The position numbers and the translations under genes were made by a program. The notes under the pieces were generated by a model, which searched no databases, was not told where the DNA came from, and was given only the letters and a program-made list of their open reading frames with translations. Positions 23,915-32,340 of a stretch of 64,000 nt of DNA are shown one piece after another; the first letter of the stretch is position 1; every line of letters starts with the position of its first letter. This DNA is from Planctomycetota bacterium (GTDB lineage Bacteria; Planctomycetota; UBA1135), in contig PAHY01000016.1 in assembly GCA_002705055.1 (NCBI GenBank), positions 1 through 64,000 on the forward strand. The letters are read 5' to 3'.

Positions 23915-24333
23915 TCCTGGTCCGAATCGAGCAGGTCCTCGACCCAGGCTTCATCCTGGGCCATGGCCGCGAACGCCGGCTCGAGCGCGGCGTCTTCGGC
24001 GAGCTCCCATGCGCTGATCACTTCGCGCATCTCGTAGAGATCAATCAAATCGGCGTCGGCGATGGCGCCGTCCGAATCGATGATCGTGGTGGCGTGATTG
24101 CCGCCACCATTGCCCAGCTGGTAGCCCACTGCCACCAGCAGCACGGCCGCTGCCGCGGTCATGAGCGGGCGGAGCATGCGGTGCAGACGCCCTGCCGGCG
24201 CGGCCTCGGGGGCCTCGCGCAGCCCTTCCGCCACCAGACGATCCCGCAGCTCGCTGCGGAATCCAAAGGAGACCGGCTGCGTCGGGACTGCGTCGAGCGC
24301 GTCGTCCAACCAGTCTTTAGTCTTGTTCGGCAT
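23911..24333 (-). CDS. Anti-sigma-factor-like membrane protein
   Basis: 140 residues from the ATG at 24333, which lies 17 nt inside the sigma factor gene. A cytoplasmic N-terminal part (about 1-50) is followed by one membrane helix (MTAAAAVLLVAVGYQLGN, about 58-75) and an acidic periplasmic C-terminus. This plan, plus overlap with an ECF sigma gene, is typical of an anti-sigma regulator holding the sigma factor at the membrane. There is no zinc-binding HxxxCxxC motif, so it is not a ZAS-type factor. Function inferred from context. Confidence 0.6.
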   Translation of the reverse strand: MPNKTKDWLDDALDAVPTQPVSFGFRSELRDRLVAEGLREAPEAAPAGRLHRMLRPLMTAAAAVLLVAVGYQLGNGGGNHATTIIDSDGAIADADLIDLYEMREVISAWELAEDAALEPAFAAMAQDEAWVEDLLDSDQE

Positions 24334-24913
24334 CCTTGTAGGGCTGAAGGTAGGCGCGCAGATTCTCGCGCGCACGGTGAAGGAGTGATTTGGCTGCCTT
24401 GGGGCTGATCCCGAGGACCTCGCCGATCTCGGTGAGATCCAGGCCGTCGTAGTGCTGAAACACAAGGGCCGCTCGCTGGTTCTCCGGAAGTTCCGCCAGC
24501 CCCTGCTCCACCAGAGTAGCCCAGTCGGCGTGTTCGGCATCCGCTTCCGGGGCGGTCCGCTCGACCGTGTCCGAGACCACCATTTCCTCGCCTTCTGGCC
24601 CCATCTGCAGGCTTCCGGCAGGACGTCGCTTTTCGTCTCGGATCCGGTTCAGCGCCAGGTTGTAGGCAATCCGGTAGAGGAAGGTGGAGAGCTTGCCGGC
24701 CGGGCTGTAGCGATCGCGCGCGCGGTAGAGCCGCACGAAGGTCTCCTGAGCCATCTCCTCGACCCAGCCTGAGGGCCCGAGCAGGCGCCGCAGAATGCCG
24801 AAGACCAGGCTCTCGTACTCGGCGACGATGGACTCGAAAGCGTCCTCGTCGCCGGCCTGGAAGGCCAGCATCCACTGCACTCCGGGGTCGTCGGTCGAGG
24901 CGGGCTCGGTCAT
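24317..24913 (-). CDS. ECF-type RNA polymerase sigma factor
   Basis: 198 residues with sigma region 2 (DAFESIVAEYESLVFGILRR, then EEMAQETFVRLYRARDRY and STFLYRIAYNLALNRIRDEK) and region 4 (LPENQRAALVFQHYDGLDLT, ISPKAAKSLLHRARENLRAY). No region 3, as in ECF (group 4) factors. It would direct transcription of a stress or envelope regulon. It lies 15 nt after signal peptidase I and overlaps the anti-sigma-like gene, so its activity is probably set by that partner. Confidence 0.9.
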   Translation of the reverse strand: MTEPASTDDPGVQWMLAFQAGDEDAFESIVAEYESLVFGILRRLLGPSGWVEEMAQETFVRLYRARDRYSPAGKLSTFLYRIAYNLALNRIRDEKRRPAGSLQMGPEGEEMVVSDTVERTAPEADAEHADWATLVEQGLAELPENQRAALVFQHYDGLDLTEIGEVLGISPKAAKSLLHRARENLRAYLQPYKDAEQD

Positions 24914-24928
24914 GGCCGCGCTCCCTCG

Positions 24929-25399
24929 CTACTGCGCGCCCAGCACACGGCGGCGCAAAGCCCCGCCGGGAACGGGGCCGTAGTGCCGTGAGTCGATGCT
25001 GTCCGCGAGGTGATCACCCAGGAGAAAGAAGCTGTCCTGCGGCAGTGGGTCCCGCCCTGCGCCCTCGGAACCCCAGCGCAGCGCGCTGGTCTCGATCGGG
25101 GGACGGTCCGGATCGGGCTGAAGCCGAGCGGCCATGCGTTCGGCGAGCTCGCCCGGAAGCCCTGCCACCCGTTTCATCGACCGGCCAGAGCCGTCAGGTG
25201 CCTCGAAAACCACAACCTCTCCGCGTTCCGGCGCGCGCCAGAGCGGAACGGTCCAGACCAGCTGGCCGTCCTGGAAGCGCGGCTCCATGCTCGCCCCCAC
25301 CACCCGGTACGGACGGACGAGCGCGCCAGCAAACAGCAGCGCCCCGAGCGCCACCCAGACCGCGCGGCGGCGACGGCGACGCCGGACCGACTGCTTCAC
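24929..25399 (-). CDS. lepB: Signal peptidase I (S26 family)
   Basis: 156 residues from a GTG that overlaps the mgtE stop (GTGA). A very basic start (seven consecutive Arg) and one membrane segment (about 14-28) precede VVGASMEPRFQDGQ with catalytic Ser37, and RSMKRVAGLPGE with the general-base Lys76; GDHLADSIDSRHYGPV is the last conserved box. It would remove Sec signal peptides on the outer face of the inner membrane. It is short for the family and has a single anchor. The sequence does not show whether it is the housekeeping enzyme or one dedicated to the ECF pathway. Confidence 0.85.
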   Translation of the reverse strand: MKQSVRRRRRRRAVWVALGALLFAGALVRPYRVVGASMEPRFQDGQLVWTVPLWRAPERGEVVVFEAPDGSGRSMKRVAGLPGELAERMAARLQPDPDRPPIETSALRWGSEGAGRDPLPQDSFFLLGDHLADSIDSRHYGPVPGGALRRRVLGAQ

Positions 25400-26805
25400 G
25401 CGCCGAGCAGGGCCTCGGCGGTGAGGAAGAAGATCACCACCGCACTCAGGTCTGACACCGCGATCATCAGCGGGCCCGCCACGACCGCCGGGTCTTTGCC
25501 GGCTGCCTCGGTGCCCATGGCGATGGCCGAGGCGATGGTTGTGGTCCAGGTCATCGCGATGAGCAGCGCGAGCGCCATCGAAAAGCCGACTTCTTTGGAG
25601 ACGAACCAGGTCGCAGCGGGCAAGGCAAGCAGAGCACACATCGCGCCGAGCGACAGGCCGACCTGCACTTCGGTGAGGAAGACGCGCAGGCGCTTGCCGT
25701 CGACGATTTGGCCCACCGCAAAGCCGCGCACCAGCACGGCTGAGGTCTGCATGCCGACCGTGCCGGCCAGCGCCAGCACCATCGGAATGAAGCTGATGAT
25801 CGCCGTGAGCGCCCCTTTGTCGATCGTGGCTTCGGTGACCTGGGCCGCGCCCTCGGCCAGCCCGCCGGCGAAGGTGTCCATGACCCGGGACATCACGAGG
25901 CCGGCGATCACCGGAATCGTCAGCATCGGGGCACGATGCAGCACTTTGGTGCGCAAGGTCTCGGAGGCGTCCGAGCCGGCACCCGCACCGGCCAGCAGCA
26001 GAGCGTCTTCCGAACCCTCGCCTTCCAGCACTTCCAGCGCGTCGTCGGCCGTGACGATGCCCACGATCGCACCACGCGGATCCACCACCGGGATCGCGGA
26101 CAGGTTGTAGTGCAGCAGACGGTGGGCGACGTCTTCCTGGTCCTCGTCGACGCGCGCGAGGATCACGTCCGGGTTCATCAGATCGCCGACGATTTCGTGG
26201 ATGTTGGCCTCGAGCAGCTCGCGGGAGCTGATCACCCCCTGAAGCACCTCGCGTTCATCGGTGACGTACAGCGAGTGGATGGTCTCCGCGGAGTCCTCGT
26301 CGCGCTTGATCCGCTTGAGCACATCACCGATCCGCTCGTCCTGGGACACGGTGATGAACTCGGTGGTCATCAGACCGCCTGCGGATTCCGGCTCGTACTC
26401 GGCCAGGTGGCGCAGATCGCTGGCGTCCTCGGGCTCGATGAAGCACAGAACCTGGTGCCGGACGTCCTCCGGGACCATCTCGAGGATGTCAGTGCCGTCG
26501 TCGGCGGGGATCCGCTCGAGCTTGCGCGCCAGCATCTCGGGCTCGATGCCTTCGAGCAGGGCTTCGACCAGCTTGGGCTCGGCTTCGGCCAGGACCTCGG
26601 CCTGGACCTCCTCGGGCAGGCTGGTGTAGAGCTGGCGGGCCTCCTCGCGCTCAAAATCCAGCCACAAGACGTCGGCAATGTCCGCGGCGTAGTGGCCTTC
26701 GTCGGGCACCAGCTCGCCCTGCGCGCCGCCCTCGAGGTGAGTGCGGAGCGCCAGCAGCACCTGATGGCGCATCTCGCGGCGACGGTGACGAGGCATGCGC
26801 GCCAT
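25396..26805 (-). CDS. mgtE: Magnesium transporter MgtE
   Basis: 469 residues: an N-terminal helical domain (about 25-135, DIADVLWLDFEREEARQLY), two CBS domains (about 140-265, SLYVTDEREVLQGVISSREL and SAIPVVDPRGAIVGIVTADD) and five membrane helices with the PVIAGLVMSRVMD and MPTVGMQTSAV-like signature (LALAGTVGMQTSAVLVRGFA). The CBS/N domains close the channel when cytoplasmic magnesium is high. I took the ATG at 26805; one three codons later (26796) is equally possible. A longer open frame to 28476 is antisense to the next gene. Confidence 0.92.
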   Translation of the reverse strand: MARMPRHRRREMRHQVLLALRTHLEGGAQGELVPDEGHYAADIADVLWLDFEREEARQLYTSLPEEVQAEVLAEAEPKLVEALLEGIEPEMLARKLERIPADDGTDILEMVPEDVRHQVLCFIEPEDASDLRHLAEYEPESAGGLMTTEFITVSQDERIGDVLKRIKRDEDSAETIHSLYVTDEREVLQGVISSRELLEANIHEIVGDLMNPDVILARVDEDQEDVAHRLLHYNLSAIPVVDPRGAIVGIVTADDALEVLEGEGSEDALLLAGAGAGSDASETLRTKVLHRAPMLTIPVIAGLVMSRVMDTFAGGLAEGAAQVTEATIDKGALTAIISFIPMVLALAGTVGMQTSAVLVRGFAVGQIVDGKRLRVFLTEVQVGLSLGAMCALLALPAATWFVSKEVGFSMALALLIAMTWTTTIASAIAMGTEAAGKDPAVVAGPLMIAVSDLSAVVIFFLTAEALLGA

Positions 26806-26850
26806 CGTAACTGCCGCTCGCGCTTGGCGATCCGGCCGAGATCGGGGAAA

Positions 26851-28092
26851 ATGGTCAGCGTGGAACGCAGCGAGCTGATCTACGACTGGGAGGCCCACGG
26901 CCCCAACCACCTGCCGTCCCCGAAGAGCAAGGTCATGCTCGACGACGAGACGCTGCGGGATGGCCTGCAGTGCCCCTCGGTGATCGCCCCGCCGCTCGAT
27001 GCCAAGATCGAGCTGATCCATCTGATGGATCAGCTGGGCATCGACACCGCTGATGTCGGCCTGCCCGGCGCCGGCGCCAACGCGCGCGAGCACATCCTGA
27101 CGCTGGCGCGCGAGATGCAGTCGCTGTCGATCACGCCCAACGTGGCCTGCCGCACCGTGGTCAGTGACATCGAGCCGGTGGTCGACATGGTGCAGCAGCT
27201 CGGCACGCCGATCGAAGTCTGCGCCTTCATCGGCAGTTCGCCGATTCGCGCCTACGCCGAGAACTGGGATCTCGATCGCATGGAAGGTCATGTGCGCGAT
27301 GCCGTGGGCTTTGCCTCGAAGAACGGACTGCCGGTCATGTTCGTGACCGAGGACACCGTGCGTTCGACTCCCGAGACTTTGAGTCGGCTGTTCACGGCCG
27401 CGCTGGAAGAAGGCGCGCAGCGCCTTTGTCTGTGCGACACCGTCGGCAGCGCGACGCCGGCCGAGGTGCGCAACCTGGTGCGCTGGACGCGCGAGTTCCT
27501 GGTCAGCCAGGATCGCGCCGAGATCGGCATCGACTGGCACGGCCATCGCGACCGCGGCTTGGGCCTGATCAATACGCTGGCCGCGATCTCCGGCGGCGCC
27601 ACGCGCGCGCACGGCGCGGCGATGGGCATCGGCGAGCGCGCCGGCAACACCGAGATGGACCTGCTGCTGGTCAACCTGAAGATCGCCGGCTGGATTGACC
27701 GCGACCTCACGAAGCTCGGCGATTATGTGCGCGCCGCGGCCAAAGCCGTGGGGCGCGAACTGCGCCATGAATACCCGGTGTTCGGCGCCGACGCCTTTGA
27801 GACCGGCACCGGCGTGCACGCCGCGGCGGTGATCAAGGCGCTGCGCAAAGGCGACACCTGGCTGGCCGACCGCGTCTATTCCGGTGTGCCCGCCGGCGAA
27901 TTCGGCATGGAGCAGGCCATCTCGGTCGGCCCGATGAGCGGCAAGTCCAACGTCATGTTCAAGCTCGAGAAGCTGGGCATCGACGTGACCGAAGAGCGCG
28001 TCGAAGCCGTGCTGGATCGCGCCAAGAACTCCGACCGTCTGCTGACCGACGCCGAAGTGACCGCCGCCGCGCTGGCGGCACAGCCGGCCTGA
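26851..28092 (+). CDS. 2-isopropylmalate / homocitrate synthase family protein
   Basis: 413 residues, HMGL-like TIM barrel. The first strand has DDETLRDGLQCPSV (family DETLRDG metal site), followed by GIDTADVGLPGAG, LCLCDTVGSATPAEV, the metal-binding DWHGHRDRGLGL and GIGERAGNTEMDLLLVNLK. These residues fit the LeuA/homocitrate/citramalate synthase group, which condenses acetyl-CoA with a 2-oxo acid. The C-terminal LeuA regulatory domain is absent, so the substrate is uncertain. It is divergent from mgtE with 45 bp between starts. Confidence 0.82.
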   Translation: MVSVERSELIYDWEAHGPNHLPSPKSKVMLDDETLRDGLQCPSVIAPPLDAKIELIHLMDQLGIDTADVGLPGAGANAREHILTLAREMQSLSITPNVACRTVVSDIEPVVDMVQQLGTPIEVCAFIGSSPIRAYAENWDLDRMEGHVRDAVGFASKNGLPVMFVTEDTVRSTPETLSRLFTAALEEGAQRLCLCDTVGSATPAEVRNLVRWTREFLVSQDRAEIGIDWHGHRDRGLGLINTLAAISGGATRAHGAAMGIGERAGNTEMDLLLVNLKIAGWIDRDLTKLGDYVRAAAKAVGRELRHEYPVFGADAFETGTGVHAAAVIKALRKGDTWLADRVYSGVPAGEFGMEQAISVGPMSGKSNVMFKLEKLGIDVTEERVEAVLDRAKNSDRLLTDAEVTAAALAAQPA

Positions 28093-28102
28093 TCCTCGTG
28101 GC

Positions 28103-29755
28103 CTAACCGCCGAAGGTCGCCGGGATCGCGAGGCGCAGGAGGCGCAGCAGACTGGGCTTCGCCTCCCAGTCAGCCCAGGCGCGGCCGAGGGCGAGCAGAC
28201 GCTTGTGGCCCGGGTCGAAGGCCGGCCTGCGGCTGGGGCGGAAGGGCGCGCGCACGATCGAACGCCGCACCTGATCGAGCATGAAGGTCTCATGCACGTG
28301 GTCGATGCCCGAGCCGGGGCTCTGCAAGCTATGTCCGGGATAGGCGCCCCAGCTGGGCGCGCCCAGACCAAAGGCGAGGCCCGGCCAGGTGTTGACGCAG
28401 ATCGTGCCGTACTCCAGGCGATCCAGCGCCGCATCAAGGAGCGCGTCCGGAACGTGCGGCGGCGCCAGCACCGCACAGGAGAGCGTGCCGAAGACCTCCT
28501 CGTTCACCGGGTCGATCGCGCGCTCGAAGAACTCTTCCACCGTCTTGGCGGCGACTGAGCATTCTGCGAGCACTGGACTGAAGGCCTCGGTGCGGCAGGC
28601 CAGTTCGGCGCGGCGCAACGGAACCTCGGGGATGAAAAGCCAGGGCAGGGCCTCGGGGGCACCGGGCGCAGCGGCTCCAGTATCACGCGCCGCGATCTCT
28701 TCGCTCTGCGGATAGTGCGCGCGAAACTCCTCCCAGCGGCGGCGTGAGCCGGGATACCAGGATGGGCGGGCGGGGAGCGCCGCCAGCTCCTCGCGCAGCG
28801 CGCGCAGGAAGGCCTCGCGCTGCGGCCAGTGCCGCGCCGTCACCACGAGCTTGGCCGCGTTGCAGTTGCACGAAGCGTTATGCGCCGCCATCGCCGCGAC
28901 CTGCCGCGCCTGGCGGCGCACATCCTGGCTCGACCAGGCGCCCGGCACGACCAGCACCGGAGTGACCGCGCCCAGCTCGGCGCTGATCGGCACCTGGACC
29001 CGCGGCTCGTGCTGCGCCTGGCGACGATCACGCTCGAGGGGATCGCTGCCCCAGACCATCGCGTCGAAACTGGCATTGCTGCCGGTGAGGTGTACGGCAG
29101 CCACGCGCGGGTGCACGGAAAGCTCGGCGCCGACCTCGGCATCACCTTCGACGAAGCCGAGATAGCCCGCTTCGATCAGCGGCGCGAAGGCCTGTTCCAT
29201 CGGCGCGCGGATGGCCGCGTTGACCGGGTTCAGCTTCACGACAGCGGTTCGGCCGTGACGCAGCAGCTGGTCCAGAAAGTCAAAGACCAGGATCGAGTCG
29301 ATGTTGCCGGCCCCGAGGATCAGCGCCAGTCCCGGTGGGCCTTGCCGGCGTTCGGTCTGCGCCGGCGCCGCGCCGGCTTCCAGTTCGACCTCCACCTTCA
29401 TCCCCGGCATCAGCTGACTCTCGATGTAGCCGTACGGGAAGGTCTGCACCCAAGGCCGGGCGCTGGGGCTGACTCGCACCGGCAGCCGATCGGCCGCGCG
29501 CTTGCCTTCCAAGGTCTCGGCGTAGAGGCGAAGCGCCCGCAGCGAGACCGCAACGCCCGCCACCCATTCTTCGCCCGCGAGCTTGGCGTGCGGCCGCACC
29601 CCTTTGGTGCGACACGCCGTCTGCACCCAGCCGACCCGCCCGGCATGCAGCCGCTGCGCGCAGGCCCGCAACAGCTTGGCGCGCGCGGCATCGTCGAGCG
29701 CGGCCCAAGCCTCAGCCTGGTCCGCCACGCGCTCGATGATCTGGGTTGGCTTCAT
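28103..29755 (-). CDS. Aldehyde dehydrogenase family protein
   Basis: 550 residues from the ATG at 29755, preceded by AAGGGAG. Regions of the ALDH fold are visible: LALILGAGNIDSILVFDFLD, HGRTAVVKLNPVNAA, VHLTGSNASFDAMVWGS, a SAELGAVTPVLV glutamate, HNASCNCNAAKLVV with a cysteine pair at the catalytic site, and a C-terminal YGTICVNTWPGLAFGL. It oxidises an unknown aldehyde with NAD(P). The N-terminal 90 residues and the doubled Cys-Asn-Cys differ from standard ALDH. It is divergent from the sulfatase with 21 bp between start codons. Confidence 0.78.
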   Translation of the reverse strand: MKPTQIIERVADQAEAWAALDDAARAKLLRACAQRLHAGRVGWVQTACRTKGVRPHAKLAGEEWVAGVAVSLRALRLYAETLEGKRAADRLPVRVSPSARPWVQTFPYGYIESQLMPGMKVEVELEAGAAPAQTERRQGPPGLALILGAGNIDSILVFDFLDQLLRHGRTAVVKLNPVNAAIRAPMEQAFAPLIEAGYLGFVEGDAEVGAELSVHPRVAAVHLTGSNASFDAMVWGSDPLERDRRQAQHEPRVQVPISAELGAVTPVLVVPGAWSSQDVRRQARQVAAMAAHNASCNCNAAKLVVTARHWPQREAFLRALREELAALPARPSWYPGSRRRWEEFRAHYPQSEEIAARDTGAAAPGAPEALPWLFIPEVPLRRAELACRTEAFSPVLAECSVAAKTVEEFFERAIDPVNEEVFGTLSCAVLAPPHVPDALLDAALDRLEYGTICVNTWPGLAFGLGAPSWGAYPGHSLQSPGSGIDHVHETFMLDQVRRSIVRAPFRPSRRPAFDPGHKRLLALGRAWADWEAKPSLLRLLRLAIPATFGG

Positions 29756-29776
29756 CTCCCTTGATAGGATCCCGCG

Positions 29777-31198
29777 ATGTCGCTTTCTGCCCCGCGCACT
29801 GCAAGGCTGTTGCTGGCCGGCGTTCTTGCCTGCGTGGCGACTGGCTGCGGCCGCGCACCCGAGCCGGAGCCGACGGCAAGCCGGCCGCATATCGTACTGG
29901 TGATCGCCGACGACCTCGGCTGGGGCGATCTCCCGAAGTACGGCGGCCCAGCGACGACTCCCACCCTCGATGCGCTTGCCCGGGAAGGGCGGCGGCTGGA
30001 GCAGTTTCATACCTTTCCGCTCTGCACGCCCTCGCGGGCCGCGCTGCTGACGGGCCGGGTGCCCCTCGCCGATGGGCTCGCCTGGTCCCCGCTGCGGCCA
30101 TGGAGCGACCTGGGCCTTCCCTCAGATGCCGAGACTTTGCCCGAGCTTCTGCAGGCCGCCGGCTACCACACCGCCCTACTGGGCAAGTGGCATCTCGGTC
30201 ACACGCGCGCCGACCAGCACCCCCAGCGGCACGGCTTCGATCACTTCTACGGCTTCCTGACGGGCGCGATCGACTACTTCACGCATCAGAGCCGAGATGG
30301 CGGATTGGATTGGCAGCGCAACGGCAAGACTGTCGACGAGCCGGGCTACGTCACCCGGCTGCTCACCGAGGAGGCCGAGCGGCTGATCGCCGCGCACGAT
30401 TTCTCGCAGCCGCTCTTTCTGATGCTCTCGTACAGCGCGCCGCACCGGCCGATGCAGGCGCCGACTGAGACTCTGGAGCAGATGGATGCCTGGCAGGATC
30501 CTGCCGAGAAGCTGTACGCCGCGATGCTGGCCGAGTTCGATCAGGGGCTGGCTCGCGTGCAGTCCGCGATCGCGGCTGCCGGGGTGGCCGAGGACACGCT
30601 CTGGCTCGTGATCTCAGACAACGGCGCAGCGCTGCAGCTAGGTGGATCGAATGATCCGCTGAAGGGCGGGAAGTCGGCGGTCACCCAGGGGGGGCTGCGC
30701 GTGCCGGCCTGGGTGCACTGGCCCAGCCGCATCGAAGGGGGCGCTCCCATCGAGGAGTTCACCACGGTGATGAACCTCGCACCGACGCTCGCCGGCTTTG
30801 CCCAGACCCAATTCGCCACACCCCAGGACGGTCATGACTTGCACCGCGCCTGGCTCGGTGAAGCGAGCTACCCAACGCCGCAAGCTGCGGTCTTTGTCGC
30901 ACACAACGATCAGCGTGGGCAGATGGCCATCATCGACTGGCCATGGAAACTCCTGCGCCGCATCGATCGTGACGGCGGCGAGGCGCGCGAGCAGCTGTTC
31001 CGTCTCGATGAGGATCCGACCGAGTCGAAGAACCTCATCCGCGAACAGGAGCTTCAAGCGCAGACGATGCGCGAGGAACTCGCGCGCTGGCTGGCGCAGG
31101 ACCCGCAGGGCGTCAGCCTGGAGCGCCTGCCGGACTGGCAAGGCGATGCCCCAGAAATGTGGAAAGCCCCTGCCGCGTGGGCAGAGGCTCTCCGTTGA
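29777..31198 (+). CDS. Sulfatase, lipoprotein
   Basis: 473 residues. Lipoprotein signal (LLLAGVLACVATGC, Cys24), metal site VLVIADDLGWGDL, and the sulfatase signature PLCTPSRAALLTGR in which Cys83 would be converted to formylglycine by the anaerobic or aerobic maturase. HTALLGKWHLGH and WLVISDNGAALQLGG complete the active site. It would hydrolyse sulfate esters on polysaccharides in the periplasm or at the outer membrane; it may work with the heparinase-like lipoprotein of the window. No maturase gene lies nearby. Confidence 0.9.
   Translation: MSLSAPRTARLLLAGVLACVATGCGRAPEPEPTASRPHIVLVIADDLGWGDLPKYGGPATTPTLDALAREGRRLEQFHTFPLCTPSRAALLTGRVPLADGLAWSPLRPWSDLGLPSDAETLPELLQAAGYHTALLGKWHLGHTRADQHPQRHGFDHFYGFLTGAIDYFTHQSRDGGLDWQRNGKTVDEPGYVTRLLTEEAERLIAAHDFSQPLFLMLSYSAPHRPMQAPTETLEQMDAWQDPAEKLYAAMLAEFDQGLARVQSAIAAAGVAEDTLWLVISDNGAALQLGGSNDPLKGGKSAVTQGGLRVPAWVHWPSRIEGGAPIEEFTTVMNLAPTLAGFAQTQFATPQDGHDLHRAWLGEASYPTPQAAVFVAHNDQRGQMAIIDWPWKLLRRIDRDGGEAREQLFRLDEDPTESKNLIREQELQAQTMREELARWLAQDPQGVSLERLPDWQGDAPEMWKAPAAWAEALR
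31165..31189 (+). terminator. Hairpin at the sulfatase 3' end
   Basis: AGCCCCTGCC (31165-31174) and GGCAGAGGCT (31180-31189) form a 10-bp stem with one mismatch, inside the last codons of the sulfatase gene and before the opposing gene that ends at 31244. No T-run follows. Confidence 0.4.
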
Positions 31199-31243
31199 GG
31201 GCGCAACCGCCCCAGGGGAATCGTCGAACCAATCGCCGGCAGA

Positions 31244-31840
31244 TCAGATGACCGAGCCGGGCTTCTTGAAGGAACGAATGACCTGACCGTCTTCGTTGAG
31301 GCGCGTCAGTTCACGCTTCCGCAGCTGCTTCTGCATGGGGCGGAAGGACTTGCTCGGCTTCGTGTCCAGCACGGCCGGACGGACGGCGCCAAGCTTCGGA
31401 GCGATGCCAGCGTGATCGAAGACGATCGGCTGCTTGACCTGTTCCGGTTCGAAGACCCGAACGCGCCACAGTTGCGCAGCGGCCATCGGCGTGCGAGCAG
31501 CGGCCGCGGCAGGACGAGCCGGCGACTCGGCGCGCGCTAGGCGAGCCTCCGTCGGCTGGGCCGTCTTCTCGGTGGCAGCAGGCTCTTGTTCCGGGGTCAC
31601 GACAGGCGTGAACTCCTGGGGGCCGGCTTCGACCAGACCGAAGACATCATTCTTCGCTTTCTGCTGCAGCATGATGTCGTGGTGCCGGTAAAGGCTGTTG
31701 TGGGGCTCCGTGTTCTCCTCGAGGACGTTCAAGGAGTTGGGGGCGACGTGCTCGGCGGTGCCACAGCTGGGCGCCACGAGAGCAAGGGCGAGGATGAAGA
31801 TGAGGTTGCGAGCGATGGCCACGAGAGAAAAGGAAGGCAT
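31244..31840 (-). CDS. Lipoprotein of unknown function
   Basis: 198 residues, lipoprotein signal ending LALVAPSC (Cys26). The rest is hydrophilic: a Leu/Asn-rich start, a helical piece (HHDIMLQQKAKNDVFGLV), a Glu/Pro/Ala-rich spacer (about 75-115) and a basic C-terminus (FRPMQKQLRKRELTRLNEDG). No family recognised. It is the last gene of the minus-strand run that begins at the S2P peptidase, 41 nt after a small membrane protein gene. Confidence 0.55.
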   Translation of the reverse strand: MPSFSLVAIARNLIFILALALVAPSCGTAEHVAPNSLNVLEENTEPHNSLYRHHDIMLQQKAKNDVFGLVEAGPQEFTPVVTPEQEPAATEKTAQPTEARLARAESPARPAAAAARTPMAAAQLWRVRVFEPEQVKQPIVFDHAGIAPKLGAVRPAVLDTKPSKSFRPMQKQLRKRELTRLNEDGQVIRSFKKPGSVI

Positions 31841-31881
31841 GGCGAATCAAGTTTAGCCCAGTTTCTGGGGCTGAAAAACGT

Positions 31882-32331
31882 CTACCTCAAAACTCCGGAC
31901 ATCGCGCCGGAAAATTCTCGGATCCGCATTTCAATCACCGCAGACGCCCCCGGATTGTCAGCCAGCTCTGCCTGCAAAGCGGTGAGCCCTTGTACAAGCG
32001 GGCCGAGGGCTTCGGCGAGCCGCTTCTTCTCGGTGCGGAAGCGGAGCGGGTCGCCTCCCTCCTCTTCCTGCCAGCGATAGAGCTCGCGGATCTCCTCGAG
32101 CAGGGGCTTGCCCTCTGATTCTGCAGCCTGCCAGCGCGGATCGACCTTCCAGAGCATCTGCGTCGGAAGCGCCGGCGGCGCGTCGAGCGGCTGGGCCACC
32201 GTTGGCGGGGCGGAATCCTGATGGGTGGGCGGGCCATCCTTAGGTTCATGTTCCGCCAACCGATACTGATAAAAGAGGAAGGATCCGACCGCTGCGGCGA
32301 AGAGCGCCGCCATCGTCAGGATTGCTCGCAT
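31882..32331 (-). CDS. Small membrane-anchored protein with GGDP-helix domain (copy 1)
   Basis: 149 residues: an N-terminal membrane helix (MRAILTMAALFAAAVGSFLF), a Pro/Ala-rich linker (about 30-60) and a helical C-terminal domain with LYRWQEEEGGDPLRFRTEKK followed by ALGPLVQGLTALQAELAD. The domain resembles the end of the protein at 33160 (W-x-E-x-x-GGDP-x-x-F and a later ALxxL), suggesting the two are paralogues. It probably acts in the periplasm; function unknown. Confidence 0.55.
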   Translation of the reverse strand: MRAILTMAALFAAAVGSFLFYQYRLAEHEPKDGPPTHQDSAPPTVAQPLDAPPALPTQMLWKVDPRWQAAESEGKPLLEEIRELYRWQEEEGGDPLRFRTEKKRLAEALGPLVQGLTALQAELADNPGASAVIEMRIREFSGAMSGVLR

Positions 32332-32340
32332 GTTGACAGC

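Noticed and set aside
25936-26850. Plus-strand extension of the LeuA/HMGL-type gene
   Set aside because: It is antisense to mgtE and low in recognisable motifs; the ATG at 26851 gives a normal start.
25396-28476. 1026-codon minus-strand frame that would fuse a long domain to MgtE
   Set aside because: The extra 557 residues are antisense to the LeuA-type gene and have no family features; MgtE has a normal start at 26805.
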